NCBI GenBank assembly: GCA_900545285.1
Contig: UQYK01000014.1
Location: 1 to 40,797 of the forward strand
Direction of reading: 5' to 3'
Length of the DNA: 40,797 bases
From: an uncultured Ruminococcus sp.
Lineage (GTDB): Bacteria; Bacillota; Clostridia; Oscillospirales; Ruminococcaceae
Of the stretch, positions 29,894 to 38,656 are shown one piece after another. Position 1 is the stretch's first letter, and each line of letters starts with the position of its first letter. A model generated the notes under the pieces. It was not told the origin of the DNA. It saw only the letters and a list, made by a program, of their open reading frames with translations, and did not search any database. Both the position numbers and the translations under genes were made by a program.

Positions 29894-31192
29894 ATGAGAT
29901 GGAACAAATTTTTGACACCGGGACGCATCATTGCTGCCGGGTTTGCACTGTTGATCCTGCTGGGAACTGTGCTGCTGTGTCTTCCGATATCACATCAGCC
30001 GGGAGAGCATCTTTCCTGGATTGACGCCCTGTTTACAGCCACAAGCGGCGTGTGTATTACAGGACTTTCTTCTGTTGTATGCAGTACCGTGCTTTCTCCG
30101 TTTGGACAGGCAGTACTGCTGCTGTTAATTCAAATCGGCGGAATGGGTATTACAACGCTGGGTGTGGGAATTATTTTGCTGACCGGAAAAAAGATCGGCA
30201 TCCGGGAGCGTACCCTGATTAAGGAATCCATGAATCAGCCCAGTTTTCAGGGAATTTTACGTCTGCTAAAGGTGCTGTTGATTGTCACATTTGGAATTGA
30301 ACTTGTGGGTGCGTTGCTTGCCTTTCCGATTTTTCTTCAGGATTATACACCGGGACGCGCCGCATGGCTCAGTATTTTTCATGCAGTATCTGCGTTTAAT
30401 AACGCCGGATTTGACCTGATTGGCGCCAATAGCCTGATGCCATATCAAAACCATGTGCCCATGCTGCTGCTGACTTCTGCACTGACAATCTGCGGCGGCC
30501 TGGGGTTTGTGGTCATGCTGAACATTGCACAAAAGCGGCATTTCCGGAAGCTATCCCTGCATGCAAAAATTGTTCTGACAATGACAGGATTTCTTCTTTT
30601 GACAGGGACGCTGCTGCTGCACGCAACACAGGACGGCCTGAACTGGGTGCAGGCGTTCTTTTATAGCACTGTTACCCGAACCTCCGGATTTTCTATCTAT
30701 GATTTGGGTACGTTTTCGAATGCATCGCTGCTCTGCATGGTTTTGCTGATGTTTATCGGTGCCGCACCTGGTTCAACCGGAGGCGGTATCAAGGTAACCA
30801 CCCTTTTTGTCTGCATCTGGTCGGCCATTGCCTATACCCGAAACCGGCATCCCACCGTTTTCCGGCGGCGTTTTTCGCAAGAAGTACGGGATAAGGCACT
30901 GATGATTTTTCTGCTGGGACTGAGTGTGATTTTGACCTCTACATTTTTATTATGTGTATTGGAGCCGGACATTCCGTTTCTTCAGATTCTGATGGAAACC
31001 ACTTCTGCATTTGCAACTGTTGGGTTGTCCTGCGGTCTGACGGCAGACCTTTTGCCGCTGAGTAAACTGGTTCTGGTTTTGACCATGTATATTGGCCGGC
31101 TCGGTCCGCTGACTGTGGCAACACTCTGGATGGTGCAGGGACGGAAAAATAGTGAAATTTTGCGGCCGGAAGAGACGATTTCGGTTGGATGA
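29894..31192 (+). CDS. ktrB: Potassium uptake channel subunit KtrB/TrkH
   Basis: A 432-residue membrane protein of the Trk/Ktr/HKT superfamily, the K+ translocating subunit. The four pore-loop repeats with filter glycines are visible: TSGVCITGL, FNNAGFDLIG, TRTSGFSIYDL and FATVGLSCGL. The intramembrane gating segment GAAPGSTGGGIKVTT lies in the third repeat unit. Length and lack of extra helices fit KtrB rather than TrkH. AAGGA lies about 12 nt before the start. It overlaps no gene and is followed after 19 bp by the regulatory subunit ktrA. In related bacteria the system is controlled by c-di-AMP and ATP/ADP binding to KtrA. Confidence 0.92.
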   Translation: MRWNKFLTPGRIIAAGFALLILLGTVLLCLPISHQPGEHLSWIDALFTATSGVCITGLSSVVCSTVLSPFGQAVLLLLIQIGGMGITTLGVGIILLTGKKIGIRERTLIKESMNQPSFQGILRLLKVLLIVTFGIELVGALLAFPIFLQDYTPGRAAWLSIFHAVSAFNNAGFDLIGANSLMPYQNHVPMLLLTSALTICGGLGFVVMLNIAQKRHFRKLSLHAKIVLTMTGFLLLTGTLLLHATQDGLNWVQAFFYSTVTRTSGFSIYDLGTFSNASLLCMVLLMFIGAAPGSTGGGIKVTTLFVCIWSAIAYTRNRHPTVFRRRFSQEVRDKALMIFLLGLSVILTSTFLLCVLEPDIPFLQILMETTSAFATVGLSCGLTADLLPLSKLVLVLTMYIGRLGPLTVATLWMVQGRKNSEILRPEETISVG

Positions 31193-31211
31193 GAAAGGAA
31201 GAAAACAACAT

Positions 31212-31904
31212 ATGAAGCACAATGAAAAAAAAGAAAAGCTTTATGCAGTAATCGGCCTTGGACGATTTGGATTTGCGCTGGCAAAGCGGCTTGCAGAGTC
31301 GGGAAAAGACCTGATTGTAATTGACTGCAATGAAAATGTAATCAATGATGCCATTGCGTTTACCGACAACGCCTATGTGATTTCTGATCTGTCAAAGGAA
31401 AATCTGCGGAATGTGGGCATTCAGAACTGCGATACGGTAATTGTGGGCATCGGCGGCGATGTGGCAGTCAGCATTCTGACCACAATGATTATATTGCAGC
31501 TGAATGTACCCCATGTCATTGCAAAGGCGCTGAGTGAAGAGCAGGGAAGCGTGCTGGAAAAACTGGGCGCGGATGTAATCTATCCGGAACGGGAGATGGG
31601 CATTCGCCTGGCCAATCGTCTGCTGGCCCCCCGTGTCATGGAATACATTTCCCTGAATGACAATATCAGCATTACTGAAATCAGCATCCCGGATACCATG
31701 GAAGGGGTAACGGTACAGGAGCTGAAACTGCGGCAGCGCTACGGCCTGAATATTATTGCAGTTAAGGACGGCGAAGATGTAACGGTGGATATTATGCCGC
31801 AAACTGTGCTCAAGGCCAATGATGTGCTGGCAGTTGTGGGAAAGCATGATCTTGTAAACCGCTTTGAAAATGATCTGCAAAACCGCAGCATGAAGAGAGC
31901 TTAA
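31212..31904 (+). CDS. ktrA: Potassium uptake regulatory subunit KtrA/TrkA
   Basis: A 230-residue cytosolic RCK protein that forms the gating ring under KtrB. The RCK_N Rossmann domain is at residues 8-130 with AVIGLGRFGFALAKRL (12-27) and the ribose-binding acidic residue in VIDCNE. The RCK_C domain (about 150-220) has the VTVQELKLRQRYGLNIIAV pattern and is where c-di-AMP binds in relatives. The start at 31212 is the first ATG after the AAAGGAAG that ends within the ktrB stop region; upstream frame is an artefact. Operon with ktrB; a terminator follows directly. Confidence 0.93.
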   Translation: MKHNEKKEKLYAVIGLGRFGFALAKRLAESGKDLIVIDCNENVINDAIAFTDNAYVISDLSKENLRNVGIQNCDTVIVGIGGDVAVSILTTMIILQLNVPHVIAKALSEEQGSVLEKLGADVIYPEREMGIRLANRLLAPRVMEYISLNDNISITEISIPDTMEGVTVQELKLRQRYGLNIIAVKDGEDVTVDIMPQTVLKANDVLAVVGKHDLVNRFENDLQNRSMKRA

Positions 31905-31922
31905 TTCGTGTTGAAAAAATAA

Positions 31923-31973
31923 AAAGGGCTGCTGCCGGCAAGTGTTATACACGTTTGTCGGCAGCAGCCCTTT
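31923..31973. terminator. Bidirectional terminator after ktrA
   Basis: A 14-bp stem (GGGCTGCTGCCGGC with GTCGGCAGCAGCCC, one G-U pair) has A/T runs on both sides, the longer T-run on the minus side (TTTTTATTTTTT). It serves the convergent ktrA and peptide-binding-protein genes. Confidence 0.88.
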
Positions 31974-32002
31974 GCTGATAGACAGCATCTATCTGAAAGC
32001 AG

Positions 32003-32036
32003 GCCCTGCTGTTATTTCTATTATATGCAGCAGGGC
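32003..32036 (-). terminator. Second hairpin after the peptide-binding protein gene
   Basis: A perfect 9-bp stem GCCCTGCTG/CAGCAGGGC, 44 bp after the stop codon, with only a short T-run on the minus strand. It may assist the stronger terminator at 31923-31973. Confidence 0.45.
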
Positions 32037-32079
32037 AGAAAAGGCAACCAGGAAAGTTATGGAATCCACAAAGGCAGCA

Positions 32080-33750
32080 CTATTCAAAGTGCTTTGCATT
32101 GCGGAAATTCAGTGCTCCGGAAAAGGCGTCATAGGCAATATCTGCATTTTTTGTACTGGTGATACAGTATTGATTTTTATAAAAAATGGGAAGGAACCAG
32201 TAATCGGATAGAATCGTCTGTTCCAGCTGGCTGCACTGCGTGAGAAGCTGTGCGGAAGAGGAGCAGTCTCCCAGTGCTTGGATTTGTGTATCAACAGAAG
32301 CGTTTTCATAGTAAAATGTGTTGGTGTCAGAGGCAAACTGTTCCAGAACCGCAGCAGGATCATTGGCAGAGCCGGTGATGCCATAAACTGCAATGGAATA
32401 ATTTTTGGATGCAAGCCGCTGCCAGTACTCGTCCTCTGTTACCTCGTCAATGCCGATATAGAAGCCGAACACTTCCTGCCAGGTCTGAATGATATCGTGT
32501 AGATTGTCACAGTCCATGAGCGCAGAGCACACCAGGATTTTGGTGGAGTCGAGGGACTCCATATGCAGCTCCTGCATGCCGGTCTGGAATGTGGTCAGCG
32601 CCGCATTGGGATCATAGGCGGCCTCTGCTTCCGGAACCTGTTCCCGATAGGTGCTGCCGTTGTACTGCACAGCCGGCGGAATAATGGAAAAGGCACCCTT
32701 TAAATCATCGTTGGAATTTTTTCCGATGGCAAACCGATTGATGCCCATGGAAAGCCCCTTGCGGATATTTGCATTGTGAAATGCAGCAAAATCCGGGTTG
32801 AAAATCAGCCCCAATGTTGTGGCACGTTCTGCTGTTGTGGTGTAATTCTCGCTGTCTGTATATTGGGTTTGTTGAATCGGCGTCACCAGAACATCTGCAT
32901 TCCCGGCGGCAAAATCATCTGCGGCGGCCTGCTGAGTGTTTCGGATCTGGAATGTGAGATTGGTGGGAGATACGCTGCGTGCCGGAGTGTTGGCGGCGTT
33001 TCGGCGCATGTAGATCAGATTGTCCTTTCCGTAGGGATCATAGAACCAGAGGCGCATATAAAATGCGCCGCAGGATGCCACTGAATCCTGATCCAGGCCA
33101 TAGCGGCCCTTTGTCTGCTCGAAAAAGCTCTGGCTGCACGGCATGGCAGCAGTAGTGGCCAGAAGGGAGAGAAACCGCGTGTTTGGGTGATCCAATGTAA
33201 ATTGCAGCTGGGTGCTGCTGATTGCCTGTACACCGATGGTGGTATAATCTGCCTGGCCGTTTTGAATTGCCTGGGCGTTTTTCAGGCAGGAAAATGCGTC
33301 GGTGTAGGGAGACTGGGTTTCCGGGTTGAATATGCGCTGAAATGCATAGACATAATCTGCTGCGGTAACAGCCCATTTTTCTCCGTCGTCAATTTCGTCA
33401 TTCTGATTTTCGTCAAAGAACCAGTACCGATCGTTGTGCAGCACAAAAGTATAGGTACAGCCATCCGGGGAAATGGTATAGCTTTCGGCAGCGGCAGGCT
33501 GAGGTGTACCGGTTTCGTCCAGTTCCATGAGCCCTTCATAGAGGTTTTCAATAATTGTTTTGGAGGAAGCGTCTGTGGCAGACTGGGGATCCAGACTCTT
33601 GGGATTGGAGGGGAGACTTGCGGTAAACAAATATCCGGAACCGTCCCCATCCTGTTTTTGAAACGGAAGAGAGCAGCCGGAGCATGCGAGCGGCAGAAAT
33701 ACAGCTGCCAGAAGGAGTGCTGCCAGACGGGCAGATTTGTGAAATGGCAT
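32080..33750 (-). CDS. Peptide ABC transporter substrate-binding lipoprotein (OppA-like)
   Basis: A 556-residue family 5 extracellular solute-binding protein. The signal peptide ends in a Cys-rich lipobox region (LPLACSGCSLPF, Cys23 or Cys26 as the lipidated residue). The mature part opens with FTASLPSNPKSLDPQSATDASSKTIIENLYEGL, the SBP_bac_5 signature, and contains many Asp/Asn and several Cys. Oligopeptides are the most likely ligand. No permease or ATPase genes are next to it, so it is an orphan receptor that must share a transporter. The start has AAAGGA about 11 nt before it, in a 16-nt segment identical to the one before spoIIE. Its leader carries an attenuator-like hairpin. Confidence 0.9.
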   Translation of the reverse strand: MPFHKSARLAALLLAAVFLPLACSGCSLPFQKQDGDGSGYLFTASLPSNPKSLDPQSATDASSKTIIENLYEGLMELDETGTPQPAAAESYTISPDGCTYTFVLHNDRYWFFDENQNDEIDDGEKWAVTAADYVYAFQRIFNPETQSPYTDAFSCLKNAQAIQNGQADYTTIGVQAISSTQLQFTLDHPNTRFLSLLATTAAMPCSQSFFEQTKGRYGLDQDSVASCGAFYMRLWFYDPYGKDNLIYMRRNAANTPARSVSPTNLTFQIRNTQQAAADDFAAGNADVLVTPIQQTQYTDSENYTTTAERATTLGLIFNPDFAAFHNANIRKGLSMGINRFAIGKNSNDDLKGAFSIIPPAVQYNGSTYREQVPEAEAAYDPNAALTTFQTGMQELHMESLDSTKILVCSALMDCDNLHDIIQTWQEVFGFYIGIDEVTEDEYWQRLASKNYSIAVYGITGSANDPAAVLEQFASDTNTFYYENASVDTQIQALGDCSSSAQLLTQCSQLEQTILSDYWFLPIFYKNQYCITSTKNADIAYDAFSGALNFRNAKHFE

Positions 33751-33782
33751 AGAGAAACGTCCTTTCTATTCGGAAAAAAGAT

Positions 33783-33883
33783 AAAAACCTGTCTGCATCA
33801 GACATTCTGTATGCAGACAGATGGATTTTTTCAGTTATAGGTAAAAATAAGATTGCGGATCTGTATTCTTCGGGTGCAGATCC
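33783..33883 (-). promoter_or_regulatory. Leader with anti-/terminator-like hairpins before the peptide-binding protein gene
   Basis: In the roughly 135-nt leader a first stem GGATCTG/CAGATCC (33857-33883) is followed by a 10-bp stem CTGTCTGCAT/ATGCAGACAG (33789-33820) ending in GTTTTTATCTTTTTT, about 30 nt before the start codon. That is the layout of a transcription attenuator. The second stem also resembles the arms of the 49-bp repeat family (AACCTGTCT-CAT-AGACA shared). Confidence 0.6.
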
Positions 33884-33891
33884 TATCTTTC

Positions 33892-33920
33892 ATTATACCA
33901 TGGCTAGTTCTGTTTCGCAA
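33892..33920 (-). promoter_or_regulatory. Promoter of the peptide-binding protein gene
   Basis: On the minus strand TTGCGA (33915-33920), 17-bp spacer, TATAAT (33892-33897). Confidence 0.8.
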
Positions 33921-34019
33921 GATGAAAAATGACTTTTTTGTCGAAATTTGCGCCTGGAAAAGATGCGCAAGATGTAAAAACGATTTTTGCGAAAATGGTT
34001 ACAAAACGCAAAAATAGAA

Positions 34020-34048
34020 TTGACAAAACATATCTGAAATGGTATAAT
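34020..34048 (+). promoter_or_regulatory. Promoter of the xylanase gene
   Basis: TTGACA (34020-34025), 17-bp spacer, TATAAT (34043-34048). The leader has a TGTGACG/CGTCACA stem (about 34060-34100), a CGGGCA/TGCCCG stem, and a three-codon ORF (34141-34152, Met-Asn-Ala-stop) that ends exactly where the xylanase start codon begins. Confidence 0.88.
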
Positions 34049-34152
34049 ATTTTTATACACTGTGACGACCTAGAAAACTTTTTCCTCAAAAACGTCACAG
34101 AATATGTCCCGGGCACAATGCCCGAAAATACGGAGAAGGGATGAATGCGTAA

Positions 34153-37100
34153 ATGAAATGGAAAAAAATGCTGGCGGCTGTTGCCGCTGGTGCATTGGCG
34201 ATCAGCAGTCTGTCTCTTTCGGGGATGGTTGGTTCCGCAGCAGTAGAGGAACTGATGAATGATACCTTTGAAAGCGGCTATGGCGCGTGGAAAGGCGTTG
34301 GCTCGTCTTTGTCACTTTCCACAGAGCAGTCTCACGGCGGCGGAACGTCACTGTATTGCTATGACCGTACTGCTAACTGGGGCGCACCGCGGTGCTCTCT
34401 GACTGGTGTTGTGGCTGCCGGACAGAGCTACGAGATCTCTGCCAGTGCCATGTACGAGGGCAGCGGTCAGCAGAACATGGCGATCAAAATGATCTACACC
34501 GATGCCAACGGCACAGACCATTACGATCAGGTTGCCGCCGCACAGGCAACTGCCGGTCAGTGGGTGGAGATGAAGGGCAACTACACCGTTCCCTCCGGTG
34601 CCACCGATATGATCCTCTATGTGGAGATGCCGAATGCCAATACCGACCAGACCTATTATATTGACGACGTCGTCATTAAAGGCGAAAAGACAGAAATCCA
34701 GCTGGACGACAAATTCGAATCCGACTTCGACAACAACTCCACCCAGAAGTGGAACGGCCGCGGCAGTGCCAAGGTAGAACTTTCCACCAAGTACGCCCAC
34801 AGCGGCACGACCAGCCTGTATGTTTCCGGCAGAACCCAGCTGTGGAATGGTGCCACTCGCAGTGTGTCTGACATCATGGAAGCCGGCGGCTACTACAAAG
34901 TCGGCACCTACGTGCTCTATGACGGCGACCAGTACTCCGACACCCAGAAGTTCTCCATCAACCTGCAATACGACTACAACGGCAAGGAAAACTACTACAC
35001 CATTGCCACCGAAACTGCAAACAAGGGCGAATGGAAATACGTGGGCAGCGAATTCACCGTGCCGGAGGGTGCGACCAACTTCTATATCTATGTACAGACC
35101 GGCTACACCAGTGCCCCCAAGGAACAGGATCTCATGAACTTCTACATGGACGATGCAGTCGGCGAACACCTGCCGGATCCTGCCATTCAGGACGACATTG
35201 CTTCCCTGAAAGATGCCTATTCCGACTACTTTAAGATCGGCTGTTCCTGTACCGGTTCGGAATTCGCACAGGGTGCCACCAAAGACCTCATCAAAAAGCA
35301 CTACAACAGCCTGACACTGGGCAACGAACTGAAGCCGGACAGCGTGCTGGATCAGGCACTGTCCCAGAAGTACGTGGCAGAAACCGGCGATGACACCATG
35401 CCCCAGATCTCTCTGAACGAAGCAGACGAGATACTGAAATTCGCCGGCGAAAACAAAATTCCGGTACGCGGTCATGTGCTGGTATGGCACAGCCAGACAC
35501 CGGACTGGTTCTTCAAGGAAAACTTCGATCCCAACGGGGCATGGGTTTCCAAGGACAAGATGACCAAGCGTCTGGAAAACTACATCAAGACCGTCATGGA
35601 AACACTGGCGAAGGATTATCCGGATGTAGAGTTCTACGCATGGGACGTGGTGAATGAAGCTGCTTCTGATGCCGGCACCATTCGGGACGCCGGTTCCAAC
35701 AACGAGGTCGACGGACAGTCCGCATGGGTCAAGGTCTACGGCGACCAGTCCTATATCCCGCTGGCGTTTGAGTTCGCCAAGAAGTATGCACCGGCAGGCT
35801 GTAAGCTGTTCTATAATGACTACAACGAGTACTCTCCCAACAAGCAGGCGTACATCATCAGCGACATTCTGAAACCGCTGGTGGAAAAGAACCTGATCGA
35901 CGGCGTGGGCATGCAGTCTCACATCTCCATGAGTTATCCCACCATTGATCTGTACAAGTCCGCCATGCAGCAGTATGCAGACCTGGGACTGGAAGTACAG
36001 GTCACCGAGCTGGACGTTTCCGAGAAGTCCAACGAATACGCCAACCAGCTGGCACTGGCACAGCGGTATCAGGACGTGTTCAAGATGTACAAGGAAATGA
36101 AGGATTCCGGCGTGAACCTGTCCGCCGTTGTCCTCTGGGGCATCACCGACTCCACCAGCTGGATCGGCGGCTACCCCCTGCTCTTTGACAAGGACTATCA
36201 GGCAAAGCCGTCCTATTACGCCGTGATCGACACCAACTCCGAAGTAGAAAAGCTCCAAACCATGACAGCATACCGCTATGACGGCACAGATGCCGATCTG
36301 GAACGGGCATTGGAAATTGGTACGGCACAGTATATCGGCGATTCTGGCGCATCTTTCAAAGCAGCGTGGAATGACTCCTCGTTGACAGTTCGTATTTATG
36401 GCACAGAAGGCTCACATCAGATTGCTGTATATGGCAATCGAGAAAGTCAAGAAGGAAAGTTTATATGCGGTGCGCCCGACTTGAATGAACAAAAATATAC
36501 ACAAGTGAAATTGCCTCTTTCTGGTTCTTATGATTTGTCTGATGATTCTGTAATTGGAAAAGCAGGAGATAATTTTTACCTGGATATTATCTATGACCAG
36601 TACGGATGGAATGATAAAGCATTTGCGGATGGATTCTATCATTCCACAAATGCAGATGGTGCATTGCCCAAGTGCGGTATTGTCACCCTCGCAGAACAGC
36701 CCAAGTATGCCGAGGCAACCAAGACTGAAACACCCATTACCATTGACGGGGACATCGATGCCGCATGGGCAGATGCCAACACCATTGATGTCAACACCTA
36801 CTCCATGGGCAACGGTGCGACCGCCGTTTCCAAAATGCTCTGGGACGAGAACTACTTCTATGTACTGACTGAAGTCACCGATCCCGTACTGAGCGTGGCA
36901 AGTGCCAACGCCTACGAGCAGGACACCGTGGAAGTATTCTTCGACGAGAACAACCACAAGACTTCCTCTTACGAAAGCGACGACATTCAGTGCCGTATCA
37001 ACTACGAGAACGACAAGACCGTTACCGACGGACGTTCCACTGACGCATTCCTCTCCGGCACGAAAAAGACCGACAAGGGCTATATCGTTGAGGTGGCAAT

Positions 37101-37599
37101 TCCGTACACTATCGGTTCGTTCCACGCTGACCAGATCGTAGGCTTTGACGTACAGGTCAACGATGACGGCACCGGCGACGGCAAGCGTACCAGCATGGCC
37201 AACTGGAACGACCTCACCGGTCAGGGCTACATCGACACCAGCGGTTTCGGCGTGCTGAAACTGGTGGGAGACGGTACCATTGTTACCACAGTCACCACAA
37301 CTACAACAGACCCGACCACTTCCACAACTACGACAACAACAACTGCCAGCAGCCCGATTACTTCTGACACAACAGAGCCGCTTCCGTCTGATCTTCTCTT
37401 CGGAGACGTGAATCTGGACGGAAAGGTAAATCTGACAGATGCGGTTCTGCTGAATAAAGCAGTGGCCGATGTGGTAGATTTGTCGGAAAAGGCGCAAAAG
37501 AATGCAGACTGCAAGATGGATGGCGAAGTAAACGGAAACGATGCCATTACGCTGCTGCAATTCCTGACGCATATTATTGATACACTTCCGGAAAAATAA
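34153..37599 (+). CDS. Modular cellulosomal endo-1,4-beta-xylanase: CBM22-CBM22-GH10-CBM9-CBM9-dockerin
   Basis: A 1148-residue secreted enzyme. Order: signal peptide (1-29); two CBM22/CBM4_9 xylan-binding modules (about 33-175 and 180-340, DTFESGYGAWKG and DKFESDFDNNS starts); GH10 barrel (about 345-695) with acid/base E502 in WDVVNEAA and nucleophile E619 in VTELDVS; a first CBM9-like region (about 700-850); a clear CBM9 (857-1041, PITIDGDIDAAW); a Thr-rich linker (about 1042-1080, mostly TTT); and a type I dockerin (1083-1148, DVNLDGKVNLTD and DCKMDGEVNGND). It hydrolyses the xylan backbone outside the cell, attached to a scaffoldin. The first CBM9-like part is markedly AT-richer (18 of 60 G+C at 36481-36540, against 32 of 60 at 36721-36780), suggesting a swapped module. 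Monocistronic. Confidence 0.95.
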   Translation: MKWKKMLAAVAAGALAISSLSLSGMVGSAAVEELMNDTFESGYGAWKGVGSSLSLSTEQSHGGGTSLYCYDRTANWGAPRCSLTGVVAAGQSYEISASAMYEGSGQQNMAIKMIYTDANGTDHYDQVAAAQATAGQWVEMKGNYTVPSGATDMILYVEMPNANTDQTYYIDDVVIKGEKTEIQLDDKFESDFDNNSTQKWNGRGSAKVELSTKYAHSGTTSLYVSGRTQLWNGATRSVSDIMEAGGYYKVGTYVLYDGDQYSDTQKFSINLQYDYNGKENYYTIATETANKGEWKYVGSEFTVPEGATNFYIYVQTGYTSAPKEQDLMNFYMDDAVGEHLPDPAIQDDIASLKDAYSDYFKIGCSCTGSEFAQGATKDLIKKHYNSLTLGNELKPDSVLDQALSQKYVAETGDDTMPQISLNEADEILKFAGENKIPVRGHVLVWHSQTPDWFFKENFDPNGAWVSKDKMTKRLENYIKTVMETLAKDYPDVEFYAWDVVNEAASDAGTIRDAGSNNEVDGQSAWVKVYGDQSYIPLAFEFAKKYAPAGCKLFYNDYNEYSPNKQAYIISDILKPLVEKNLIDGVGMQSHISMSYPTIDLYKSAMQQYADLGLEVQVTELDVSEKSNEYANQLALAQRYQDVFKMYKEMKDSGVNLSAVVLWGITDSTSWIGGYPLLFDKDYQAKPSYYAVIDTNSEVEKLQTMTAYRYDGTDADLERALEIGTAQYIGDSGASFKAAWNDSSLTVRIYGTEGSHQIAVYGNRESQEGKFICGAPDLNEQKYTQVKLPLSGSYDLSDDSVIGKAGDNFYLDIIYDQYGWNDKAFADGFYHSTNADGALPKCGIVTLAEQPKYAEATKTETPITIDGDIDAAWADANTIDVNTYSMGNGATAVSKMLWDENYFYVLTEVTDPVLSVASANAYEQDTVEVFFDENNHKTSSYESDDIQCRINYENDKTVTDGRSTDAFLSGTKKTDKGYIVEVAIPYTIGSFHADQIVGFDVQVNDDGTGDGKRTSMANWNDLTGQGYIDTSGFGVLKLVGDGTIVTTVTTTTTDPTTSTTTTTTTASSPITSDTTEPLPSDLLFGDVNLDGKVNLTDAVLLNKAVADVVDLSEKAQKNADCKMDGEVNGNDAITLLQFLTHIIDTLPEK

Positions 37600-37630
37600 C
37601 CGGAACGCTTGAGTATCGTTTAGAAAAAGA

Positions 37631-37677
37631 AAGGCATCGGCCGCTTCGTGAAACTATCGAAGCGGCCGATGCCTTTT
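37631..37677 (+). terminator. Terminator of the xylanase gene
   Basis: AAGGCATCGGCCGCTTCG (37631-37648) pairs with its complement (37658-37675) and is followed by TTTTT, 31 bp after the stop codon. Confidence 0.95.
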
Positions 37678-37678
37678 T

Positions 37679-37727
37679 AGAACCTGTCTTCATAAGACGC
37701 GTGTATACGCTTGTGAAGGCAGGTTCT
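37679..37727. repeat. 49-bp palindromic dispersed repeat, copy 2
   Basis: Differs from the copy at 1499-1547 in two bases only (both A to G). It begins one base after the xylanase terminator T-run and lies between two convergent gene ends. Confidence 0.85.
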
Positions 37728-37769
37728 TATAATCCATATGTACAAGGACGGGGTTCTGAATTTACAGAT

Positions 37770-38654
37770 TCAGGAAATGGCGTGGGATTTGTCTGCGTTT
37801 TTGTTGTAGATAAACATTGCAGCTGCCATGGAGATAATGATGCAGTATCCCAGAATGCTGAGCCAGTCCGGGATCTGGGCAAACAGTAAAAATCCCAGTC
37901 CGGCGGCAAAAATAATTTGCGTGTAATCATAGACGGAAATTTCCTTTGCCGGTGCATAGCAGTAAGCCGAAGTGACACCGAATTGTCCGCCGGCAGCGGC
38001 AAGCCCAGCCAGAATCAGGATCAACAGCTGCTTCCAGGACATAGGCATATAGGAAAGGATCAGATAGGGGAGTGTGACAACGCAGGAAAAGGCAGAGAAG
38101 AAAAAGACGATATAAGCTTTGTTGGCACCGATTTGCCCCAGACGGCGCACCATGGTGTACGCAACGCCGGCTCCCAGTCCGCCCAGAAGCCCGATCAGAG
38201 AGGGGAAGAGGTCTGCATTTGCAAAGCTGGGCTTGATTACAAAAAGGCTGCCGATGAATGCGCCAATCACGATAAGTCCCTGTTTCCAGTTGAGTTTTTC
38301 TTTCAGGAAAATCCAGGAGCAGAGAATGGCGAAAAACGGCGACATCTTATTGAGAATGGATGCATCCGAAAGTGCCAGATGATCAATGGCGTAAAAATTG
38401 CAGAGAATGCCAACGGTTCCGGCTGCGGCGCGGATGAGCAAAAAGGGGAGTGTGCCCTTTTGCGGTTTCAAGCTGCCGTGTTCCCGCAGCAGCATTGCAA
38501 GTGCAAACAGCAGCGCCACCAGATTGCGGAAAAAACTCTTTTGGATGAAGGGGAGATCTCCTGCCAGACGGACAAATGCGTTCATCCATGCAAAACAGAA
38601 CGCGGAAAGAATAATGCAGATCATTCCCTTTTGCCGATTTGAAACACGGGACAT
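37770..38654 (-). CDS. EamA-family (DMT superfamily) transporter
   Basis: A 294-residue membrane protein with ten predicted helices in two EamA repeats (about 10-140 and 150-285). The family segments LALSDASILNKMSPFFAILCS and GLGAGVAYTMVRRLG are seen. Such proteins export or import small metabolites (amino acids, sugars, nucleotide precursors); the substrate cannot be told. It begins 2 bp after the SGNH-hydrolase stop codon, with AAGGGGG as ribosome binding site inside that gene, so both are translated from one mRNA. The palindromic repeat lies 42 bp after its stop and may end its transcript. Confidence 0.87.
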   Translation of the reverse strand: MSRVSNRQKGMICIILSAFCFAWMNAFVRLAGDLPFIQKSFFRNLVALLFALAMLLREHGSLKPQKGTLPFLLIRAAAGTVGILCNFYAIDHLALSDASILNKMSPFFAILCSWIFLKEKLNWKQGLIVIGAFIGSLFVIKPSFANADLFPSLIGLLGGLGAGVAYTMVRRLGQIGANKAYIVFFFSAFSCVVTLPYLILSYMPMSWKQLLILILAGLAAAGGQFGVTSAYCYAPAKEISVYDYTQIIFAAGLGFLLFAQIPDWLSILGYCIIISMAAAMFIYNKNADKSHAIS

Positions 38655-38656
38655 CC

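Noticed and set aside
33783..33883. T-box or other known riboswitch before the peptide-binding protein gene
   Set aside because: No T-box TGG-bulge motif or other aptamer signature was recognised; kept only as an attenuator-like leader.
34348..36258. 636-residue open frame antisense to the xylanase
   Set aside because: It mirrors the CBM22-GH10 part, whose third-position GC bias keeps the complementary frame open. Valine/glycine-rich and without a domain.
36412..37572. 386-residue antisense frame over the xylanase C-terminus
   Set aside because: Low-complexity shadow of the CBM9 and Thr linker; no start signal.
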